Below, piece after piece: positions 55,499 to 64,000 of a DNA stretch of 64,000 nt (the first letter of the stretch is position 1; each line of letters starts with the position of its first letter). Origin of the DNA: Eucommia ulmoides (taxonomy: Eukaryota > Streptophyta > Magnoliopsida > Garryales > Eucommiaceae); the NCBI GenBank assembly GCA_016647705.1, contig CM028332.1:29021300-29085299 (forward strand), given 5' to 3'. The notes below the pieces were generated by a model. That model was not told the origin of the DNA. It did not search any database and was given only the letters and a program-made list of their open reading frames with translations. A program made the translations under genes and the position numbers.

Positions 55499-57003
55499 CA
55501 TCTCAACTAAACAATGAAAATCAACCAGAATAATTCAACTAACTGTACAGTATAATGAAATCAGAACATATCAATCTAGTATAAAAGAATATGTATAAAT
55601 GTACTCATCCCAATCACCATATACGATACTACATCACACCACACCACACCACATCACACCTCATGACATTACACCACGCCCCGGCTAGCCATGTGATCGT
55701 TTTAACCTCACGATCGGAAGTTGCAACAGTACCGTATCACTCGTAGGATATGCCTTCCTAGCGGGACATAACAACACTCTGCTGGACTATGCCAAGCAAG
55801 TGAACAACGCTCCGCTAGACTATGCCAAGCGGGTGAACAATGCTCCGCTGGACTATGCCAAGCGGGTGAAACACCGGTCTGCTGGACTATGCTAAGCAGG
55901 TGAATATCCAACACCAACTTCCACCTTACCTCAACAATAACAACTCATTCCCACCTTAATAACAAAAACTCTATCCACAATCAACAGCATCATCAAATCA
56001 ATAACAACATCGTCAAACTGCAAATCAATAACATCGACCTTTACCTCCAAAACCGCTTTAATGCAACTATCATTTTTCCACCATCTGTTTAAAACCAATG
56101 AAATACACATTTCCAAAACACCCAAATTCACTTGATCCATATAAGTTATAAAATCGTCCAGTTTTAAGTAAAACCATTTTCCATCATATATATATATATA
56201 TATAAATAGATTTGACAAGAAGACAGTACACTCACCTGGTGATCCGCTCCGAAGGCTTTTACCGACTATACTCTACCGCTACTCCGGTGCCTGCGAACCA
56301 ACAGTCACCATCGACCATCCAATTTTCGCCGGCCGATCTTGATTTGTCCAATTTTTAGTTGGCACGACGACCCCCACACGCTGGAGAGTACTCCAAGGTC
56401 ACCGACTGCAATTCACTGCTGATGATCAACAACACTGCCGAATGACACACCCACGTACACCCACACAATTACCGGAGAACGCCGACCACGAAAATCTGAT
56501 GACCTCTCATTCAACCCTCTCTCCCTTTCTAGATTTTCTAAGTGATTTCTCAATTTTTCCTCTGACGATTGATGATCACTACTGCATGGATACATATATA
56601 TGCATGATTATAGTGGGTTTGGGCTTGATCCTTCGATTGCCACATCGCCGGTCTCTCTCTGTTCTATCTCCGGCTTCTCACTGCACACACACGCGATTAT
56701 ATGTGTTTAAAAAAAATTCTTTTGTTAAATTTATCTTTTCTCCCCCTAATTCTTTAATTCTCCTTTTTAGTTCAATTTACCACTTATAATTTTTCTTAAA
56801 TCACAATTTGATCCCTAAAAATTTTATTTTTGAATTTAAATGACAAATTTGGATCCCAAAGTTTAGATTAAATGTTTCTAAATTTCAATTTGACCCAGTA
56901 ACTTTTAATTTGGTTGTTAATTAAATCAAATTTTACCTTGTATTTTCCCAAATGCTCTAAAATGTAACTATAATGATGTATGTGCTATGATTAAGGTCTT
57001 ACA
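55005..57003 (-). repeat. 5' LTR of the inner Tekay element
   Basis: Starts TGTCATACCCCACCCC, ends AAGGTCTTACA. It differs from the 3' LTR mainly by C/T and G/A changes in the stretches I compared. Contains four 33-bp units at 55,770-55,902 and (CA)n at 55,462-55,494. Confidence 0.86.
55770..55902. repeat. 33-bp tandem array, 4 copies, inner Tekay 5' LTR
   Basis: Same copy number and spacing as at 49,458-49,590, as expected for LTRs copied from one template. Confidence 0.88.
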
Positions 57004-57539
57004 CGGCCAGAACCTCGAAGTAAATCTTATGGTAACTGGTGTGCTGTGCAACCTGACAATCTCATCAATATATAGTTGGGTATACTTATCAAGAGAATAC
57101 GTCGTCTTTACGGCCAGAAAATGAGCAAACTTGATAAGCCTATCAACGGTCACCCAGATGGAATTATGCCCCTTTTGAGTACGGGATAATCCCGAAACAA
57201 AATCTATCTTGATATGCTCCCACTTCCACTCTGGAATAGGTAGAGGCTGCAATAACCTATACATAGACAATTTCCAACCATCAAAGCTTTGTCACTATCC
57301 CTGAAATGATAATCAGCTCTACAACCATCCCGAATCCTCTCCAAGTGAACATCTGACTTATGTGCTTCAATAATACAGTAAAACAACGTCAGCCTCAAAG
57401 TCAAAGTCGCAAGCAACGCTGTCGTCTGACCAACCGCCAATTGAACTCGTAAAAATCTCAACTCGGTATTCAGATTAGTATGAACAAATTTAATGTGTGC
57501 GACCGAACCCACCGATTTCTGACTCAACGCATCCGTTAC
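57004..57539 (-). pseudogene. Outer Tekay integrase core, first part
   Basis: 57,009-57,270: PIPEWKWEHIKIDFVSGLSR with the first Asp, SIWVTVDRLIKFAHF, then HSTPVTIRFTSRFWP. The usual SDRDP segment with the second catalytic Asp is deleted (PVTI joins RFTSRF). Integrase N-terminus is absent: the frame before is RNase H-like (QKSVGSVAHIKFVHTNLN). It resumes beyond the inner element at 48,653. Confidence 0.82.
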
Positions 57540-58517
57540 AACATTAGCCTTCCCTGGATGCTAGTAGATGATGCAATCGAAATCTTTAATCAACTCTACC
57601 CAACGCCTTTGCCTCAGATTTAGCTTCTTTTGAGTAAACAATATTTCAAACTTTGGTGGTCTGTGTATATCTCACAAGTCTCACCATTACAGGTAATGTC
57701 TCCAAATCTTCAAGGCAACCACAATCGCCGCCAACTCCAATTTATGCATCGGGAATGACGCTCACATTTTTCAGTGTTCTCAAATTTAGATTTCTTGCGG
57801 GTAAATCCGGTCAACGAGGCAACTATAACAGATAATCCCTGCACAAATTGACGATAGTAACCCGCCAATCCTAAAAAGCTTTAAACTTCATTACACTTTT
57901 AGGTCTTTCCCCTTGAACCACAGCTTCGACTTCCTTTGGATTCACTTGAATACTATTTCCCAATATCACATGTCTCAAAATTACAACTCGATCCAACCAA
58001 AACTCACATTTGTTGAATTTGGCATACAATTGTTTCTCTCGCAACGTCTATAACACAATCTGGAGATGCTCTGCATGCTCTTCTCTACTCTTCACCAGAA
58101 TGCCGTTTTCGCCATGTCATGGTCTCTGACTTTCAACTGGTGATATTCTGATTAAAGATCTATTTGGGAAAAACACCCTGGCCTTCGGCAATTAGTCGAA
58201 CAAAACATCAATCCTAGACAACGGGTATTTATTACGAACTATCACCTCAGTCAATTGTCGGTAACCAATACACATCCTCAACGTGCCTTCCTTATTCTTT
58301 ATGAAAACCCCGGGGCTTAATGGGGAGAAACACCAGGTCTAATAAAATCACGGGTTAACAGATCTTTCAATTTCTTCAACTCGGTAGGCGCCATATAATA
58401 GGGTGGAATTAATACAGGAGCAGTTCTTAGAAGTAACTCGATAGTGTTCACTAGAAACCCTAACAATTCTTTTGGGAATACATTGGGAAAATCCCTAACC
58501 ATTGGAATATCCGCCAC
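57540..58517 (-). pseudogene. Outer Tekay reverse transcriptase / RNase H, deleted
   Basis: Pieces: 58,317-58,517 VRDFPNVFPKELLGFL and [20 protein letters not shown]; about 57,790-57,890 GLAGYYRQFVQ-like; RNase H traces to 57,540. Compared with the inner copy, about 170 bases are missing at about 58,090 (LQIVLxTLREKQL side joins the CRHGENGILV side), removing the MPFGL block and FIDD active site. Confidence 0.78.
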
Positions 58518-58937
58518 CTAAACTTTCTTCTGACTGGTGCCAATCACATGCGCGAGGTATCTCTGACATCCCTTCTTTAACAACTTCCTGGCCTCCTGGA
58601 CCAAAATCAAATTGACTGGGGTAATGATTACATTTCCAAAAATGTAAGCTCTGACTTGCCGAAAATTGAAAAAGTAATCTTCTTTTTTACAACAATCCAC
58701 CGTGGCATGATAACCGAATAGCAAATTCATACCTAGTATCACATCAAAATCGTGAATACTCAAGGGTAGTAGATCCACCGACAACTTCCTATCACCCATA
58801 CGAAACGGACCAAATTTACATGCACTAACTATCAACACGGACTCACAGTTCTCGGCTACCTCATACACCTCATTCTCTATTAATTTCGCTATGTTTTCCC
58901 ATTCCGCATTGCTTGTTAACCTAAAACGTATTTCCAA
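58518..58937 (-). pseudogene. Outer Tekay protease remnant
   Basis: 139-codon frame: EIRFRLTSNAEWENIAKLIE, NEVYEVAENCESVLIVSACK, then LSVDLLPLSIHDFDVILGMN and LLFGYHATVDC. The second half is a typical Tekay protease (FDVILGMDWL), but the first half, where DSGA should be, is unrelated sequence. No catalytic Asp triplet. Shares this structure with 53,876-54,151. Confidence 0.8.
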
Positions 58938-59612
58938 TTAAATATTTTCTAGATTAGTCTACATTTTGTCTCTCTTTCGTTTTTACCAAATTAGGAGCAA
59001 ATCAGAACTAAGCATTGATTTTTTTTTTTTTTTTTTGGTACTTCCATACTACAGAACAATCATCTTCCCCAATTTCAATAATATGAACTCCCCCTTCAAT
59101 AGAATTACAAGGTTTCCTTAGTATTGCTTAGAAGGCAGTTTTATACACACCTTGGATGTCGTTTAGTAATCCAACTTAAGTGTGCTCTGTCACACTATCT
59201 ATTGTTTTAACAACTAAAATATTAGGTACTACCGATAGTGAATCTCAACATCAAGTAATACAAATATGATTGTTTATCAGTTATTATCTAACATTCCCAA
59301 CCACTAGCATTCCCACAATCGTGATCCACCCATTACCACTACCAACAACACCACCCGAATCACCAACTAACGGTATCACAACTTCGTCGCACCCACTAAT
59401 TCCCAACAAAACAAATAACAATGCACAATGCCAATGTACTATCTAATGCAATGCAATACTATCACTCATGTGCCGAACTTACCTATCAACACCCTATCTC
59501 ATGGTCCACCACTAGCTCGACACCACCTATCAGTACCCTATCTCATGGTCCACCACTGGCTCGACAACTAACATGACTACAGAACCTATAACCTAGGCTC
59601 TGATACCACAAA
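58938..59612 (-). other. Gag-less leader and primer site of the outer Tekay element
   Basis: No gag. Poly-T at 59,020-59,036. The part 59,180-59,570 is homologous to the leader of the inner element. Primer site GGCTCTGATACCAC on plus at 59,596-59,609. Confidence 0.7.
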
Positions 59613-60273
59613 TGTCACACCCCACACCGGGCACTCGACACCCGAGGTCCGGCATGACGTTAACCTGACGTTACCGGACCAGCCCACGAATATCCAAACA
59701 AACACATATACAAACACACTCGTCTACTTGTAAATTTTCCTTATAAAAGATATATATACCTGAACCTTCCACGGTGCACGTCCAACTGACTGACCTCCAA
59801 CACAACAATACCTCCGGACTCTCCCTAGTGCCAGTAGTGGACCACACCTAGCCACAATACCTGTACCCCAAAACTTTTATTGGTGTACTGTCTTCATAAT
59901 AAAAAAACATTTCATAGATCAAGTATAAATAATAAACAACATACATTCGAAATATAAAATAATCTAGTCACATATCTGGTTCCACTACCACCAATGAAAA
60001 AAAATAACGTATTTAAAACACCCAATATAAATAAAATACACCACCATATGGAAATCCAATTTTCCTGTTCCAAACAAAATAAACCAATATATATATACAT
60101 TGAAAATATCCAATCCAAACATTATAATTCAATCAACTCGATTATTTTAGATCAATTAATCCAAATAATTTAAAACAACCAGTTTCAAATATTTTATGTC
60201 GACCCGTCCAAGTATTTTAGACCCACCAATCCAACATCTCGTCACATGATAAAATATCCCACCAGTCAACCAA

Positions 60274-60382
<109 letters not shown>

Positions 60383-60775
60383 TTAAATACCACTTTTCAA
60401 ATAATAATACAAAAATCACATACCACCTGGAAAACTCCTTTTCCTATCACCACAAAAATAAACTCATAGATTTATAACATTCCAACCAAGTAGTGAAAAT
60501 CCACCAGAATACTATATCTAACCAAATAGTGTAAAGCAACCAAAATAATAGATATACCAAATTTATGGATACACCAATCCGTTTTAAAGTAATATATATC
60601 CAACCCAAATCAATCCAGTGTAAAGTAATATATATAAATTTATCCAACTGGTTTACCGTATACGACAAAACACCACAACCCCCTCCGACTAGCCATAGGA
60701 TCGTTTTAACCTCACGATCGGGAGTTGTAACAGTACCGTACCCCCCGTAGGATTTTCCTTCCTAACGGGTCACAA

Positions 60776-61105
60776 TAACGCTCTGCTGGACTTTGCCTAG
60801 CAGATAATCAACGCTCTGCAGGTCTATGCTTAGTAGATAGACAACGCTTTACCGGACTATGCCTAGCAGGTAATCAACGCTCTGCCGGACTTTGCCTAGC
60901 AGGTAAACAACACTCTGCCGGACTATGCCTAGCAGGTAAACAACACTCTACCGGACTATGCCTAGCAGGTAATCAACGTTCTGTCGGACTTTGCCTAGCA
61001 GGTAATCAATGCTCTGCCGGACTATGCCTAGCAGGTAGTCAACACTCTACCAGATTATGCCTAGCAGGTAATCAACGCTTTGCCGGACTTTACCTAGCAG
61101 GTAAT
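60776..61105. repeat. 33-bp tandem array, 10 copies, in outer Tekay 5' LTR
   Basis: Same unit as at 45,572-45,934 but ten copies instead of eleven, so one unit was gained or lost since insertion. Confidence 0.93.
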
Positions 61106-62679
61106 CCACATCCCTTTCGGGAAGAAAATAATATGGCATAATCGGACCAGACATCAATTTCCACCTCAAAACAAACGACTCGATCTACAATCATTTTTTT
61201 CCACCATTTTAGAAACCAACTAGATTCAACAAATCATTTTCCATCCTTTTAAAAACCACATAGATTTAACAAATCATTTTCCACCCTTTTACAAACCAAC
61301 TAGATTTAACAAATCATTTTCCACAAACACATGAAACTGCTTGATCCATATAAGTTGCAAATTCGTCCATTTTTAAATAAACACAATTTTTCATAATATA
61401 TACGAAAATACAATTTGTAATTTATGTAGAAGATAGTACACTCACCTGGTTATTCGCTTGCAAAACTTTCACTGACTACTCTCTACCAAGACTTCAGTGC
61501 TTGCGAACCTAATAGTGATAGGCCTAAATTAATATTTTATTTCAAATAACCTAATCATGCAAATGTAGGTCCTAAGTTTTTCAATTTCTTATTCCCCACA
61601 TTTTATTATGAAAGATTATTATTCGGTAAAGTTCGCTCCGTTAAAAATTAATGTACACAATTTATTCATATGAATGGTCTCAAAATATATTATCTTGGGT
61701 ATGATATTTTGATGCTTGTAATTAATTTTAACAAAATTAGAATTCGATTGAAATTTTACCCTTTTTCGAATTGTCGACGTTTTACTGATTTTTTTATTTA
61801 TTCTGGCTAACCGTCGAGGCGAACACGTTTTTTCTCTTCTTTATTTCACTACTAACTCGCCACCGCCTAGGCCGTCGTCCTACCGCCTAGGCGAACATGC
61901 TCCCTATCTTCTCTATTATGCTTTCTGATGCTTCACCGCCTAGGCGAAGACCGTATTCCTCGTTCTGCCGCTGCTTGCGACCAGACCTGCCATCATTCTT
62001 TCTCTTTCTTCTCCGCTTCGGATTTCGACCATCGATGACCTCACAACACACACCACTGATCAACAACCACCACCCATGCTGGCTATCAAGCTCGCCCCTA
62101 TGCACGACGACACTTACACCCTATTGCAACACACACATACTTCGCTGACGACACACACACTCACCCCACATGCACGACATAACTCAACGACTGCTCACAT
62201 ACCCATTCCTCGTCGACGACGATCAACACACATACACATACACAACAATCACACCTACCCACACGCTGACCACCCACACACACAGAAAATACACACACAG
62301 CAGCAGCGGTGGCACTGAACATAACACATCCACGCCATCACCGCCTGAATCAGAGCAGCAAACATACACACCCACACACCTGAACACGACAGCGACGATC
62401 ATGCCCTCTCACACCCACAACTTGCCGGAGGAACATACCATTCCGACGATAGCAATGGTGATGTTCATACCGCCCCCTCATGCCGACCGACCAACACCAC
62501 TCTGATCCCCTTTTTCTTTCAAGATTTTTTTGAATTTGTTTCAGATTTTCCAATTTTTTTGAGATCATGGGTTCTACATGGATGAATTTACACACATGAA
62601 ATTAGTGTATTGATTTTTGATTTCTTCACACTACGTTGCCCCTCCCCCATTCTCTCCTGTCTCTCGGTTAATCTCACGG

Positions 62680-62683
<4 letters not shown>

Positions 62684-62746
<63 letters not shown>
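62684..62746. repeat. (CA)n-(TA)n microsatellite
   Basis: About 17 CA and 13 TA units near the end of the LTR; much shorter at 47,455-47,472. Confidence 0.93.
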
Positions 62747-63029
62747 CTTTGTTTTAATTACTCATTTCTCTCCCTAATTTCTTTAACTCTTCATTTTAAT
62801 CTGTTTAATCTTTTAAGAGTTTCTTAACTTGTAATTTTACCCTTAAAATTGTTAATTGAAAAGTTAAAAGCCAATTTACCTCCCAAAGTTTATATTGAGT
62901 GTTTCTAAATTTGCAAATTGGTCCCTAAACTTTTAAATTCGAATATTGATTGACACAATTTCACCCCGTATTTTTCTAAATGCTCTAAAATGCAACTAAA
63001 ATGACGTACATGCTAAAATTGGGGTCTTA

Positions 63030-63034
63030 TTACT
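63030..63034. repeat. Target-site duplication TTACT, right copy (outer Tekay)
   Basis: Exact match to 44,513-44,517. Confidence 0.82.
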
Positions 63035-63710
63035 AGTTTAGATTATTGATTTACGTTAAATTAGGAGTTCAATTTATATTATTTCATGATTCTATTTTTT
63101 TGGTATTGTTTGGGGATATTAAATTTATGTCCTCAATTATTTGTATTATCTTTTGGATTGTTGTTGGTGTTTAATTGATAAGGTTCATCTTATTGTTTTG
63201 AGATTCTTTTAAAACATTTACCAGCTAAGTCATCATTTGCCACTAAATATAAACGTAAATATTAACATTAATTTTTAGTGACATTTAAAATTGTCGCGGT
63301 ACAAAAAATGTAATAGCCAGTCAATACAAAATATTTACCGGCTAAATCGTTAATTGTTACTAAATATAAAAAATGGCATTTAAATTTGCCGCTATATGAA
63401 ATATAAGTTAGTCGTTAAATATATAATATATAGAGGCTAAATTGTTTTTTGCCACTAAATATACAAAAAAGAAAGAAAGAAAAGGTTTTAGTGATATTTA
63501 ATTTTGCCACTATATAAAATATAAATAGCCGCTAAATCCTTTATATTTAGCGGCTAAATTTTAGTGTCAATTATAAATTAGCCGCTATAACCTATAGCGA
63601 CTGTATTATTAGCGGCAGTTGTATGGATTGCCGCTAAAATTTTTAGCGGCTAAAAAATGAGTTTTTAGAAGCTAATAGAATTGCCACTAAAGCTCGTTTT
63701 TGTTATAGTG
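63035..63710. mobile_element. Right end of a CACTA (En/Spm) DNA transposon
   Basis: The segment ends CTCGTTTTTGTTATAGTG at 63,710, the inverted form of a CACTATAACAAAAACG terminus. The 400 bases before it are full of subterminal repeats in both orientations (TTTAGCGGCTAAA, TAGCCGCTA, GCCACTAAAT, from about 63,230 on), the pattern bound by CACTA transposases. I find no matching left terminus in the window and no transposase; the left side may be deleted or lie in 43,063-44,512, into which the outer Tekay element then inserted (the TTACT duplication joins 44,512 to 63,035). Confidence 0.72.
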
Positions 63711-64000
63711 ACAAATACAAAAAAAAAATATAAGTTTCTTTCCACAAGGAGCTTCTACCACCTCAATACAAATATACTTGATTAATGTCCCGAATAATTA
63801 CTTCGTGATAGATACAATGTAAGGCAAATAAAATCTGATTAATAAATAATATGGGTAGCACAATTTAAGCACGTAATCCGATAATTAAATAAAATCGTTT
63901 AAAAAAGATTTTCAGTCTTTTAAGTTTAAAACGAATTTCTAAACATTCTTATACCAAACAATCAATAAAAAACACAACTTTAAATTAAATAGCAAAATAT
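63711..64000 (-). repeat. Copia LTR fragment
   Basis: Homologous to part of the Copia-1 LTR (about 9,970-10,260) in the same orientation: CCACAAGGAGCTTCTACCAC, GATAGATACAATGTAAGGCA, TAGCACAATTTAAGCACGTA. It runs out of the window. It is closer to the Copia-1 LTR than to the Copia-3 LTR, so it is probably another copy. Confidence 0.75.

Larger units (their letters stand above)
48654..57003 (-). mobile_element. Inner Tekay (Del) chromovirus, Ty3/gypsy, 8.35 kb
   Basis: LTRs 48,654-50,697 (3') and 55,005-57,003 (5'), primer site at 54,985-55,002, polypurine tract at 50,698-50,720. Protease remnant, reverse transcriptase, RNase H, integrase and chromodomain lie in that order on the minus strand; gag is absent. 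It sits inside the integrase gene of the outer element, so it is younger. It is a related but distinct family: its LTRs are 1.2 kb shorter and carry only 4 copies of the 33-bp unit. Frameshifts and stops throughout. Confidence 0.88.

Overview
This window is nuclear DNA of a flowering plant, most likely a eudicot. The evidence is AT-rich DNA with GT-AG introns, one intact plant-type kinase gene of six exons, and a dense nest of plant transposon lineages: Ty1/copia, Ty3/gypsy Tekay chromoviruses, an Athila/Tat-like gag-only element, RTE-type LINEs and a CACTA DNA transposon. I cannot name the species. No bacterial, organellar, CRISPR or rRNA/tRNA genes are visible.

Layout. 1-11,552: a minus-strand copia element (Copia-1; its 3' end lies left of the window) split by a non-autonomous LTR element (643-7,549) that itself carries a solo LTR of its own family (3,578-4,972). 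11,608-12,047: a decayed RNase-H-like remnant. 12,485-25,425: the only clear host gene, a Mps1/TTK-type dual-specificity kinase on the minus strand, reconstructed as six in-phase exons (812 aa). Its 7.8-kb fourth intron holds a TRIM-like relic, an RTE LINE and a copia element with 114-bp LTRs; its third intron holds a tandem duplication that copied the end of exon 3. 25,426-27,233: promoter side with GT/GA microsatellites, then a short LINE tail. 27,234-35,690: minus-strand copia (Copia-3) with a solo LTR nested in its 3' LTR. 35,691-43,062: plus-strand copia (Copia-4), nearly complete but inactivated. 43,063-44,517: unassigned, with a promoter/first-exon-like stretch. 44,518-63,029: two nested minus-strand Tekay chromoviruses, the inner one (48,654-57,003) inside the integrase gene of the outer. 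63,035-63,710: the right end of a CACTA transposon. 63,711-64,000: another copia LTR piece.

The kinase gene should act in spindle-checkpoint or chromosome-segregation control. Everything else is a layered record of transposition in which target-site duplications and interrupted reading frames give the order of events. The most notable observations are the shared loss of gag and the protease active site in both Tekay elements, the gag-only LTR element with one reading frame kept through three stops, the exon-tail duplication with a lost splice donor in the kinase gene, and motif arrays in several LTR families. I found no convincing new multi-gene system; the interest lies in the transposon biology and the gene/transposon interplay.
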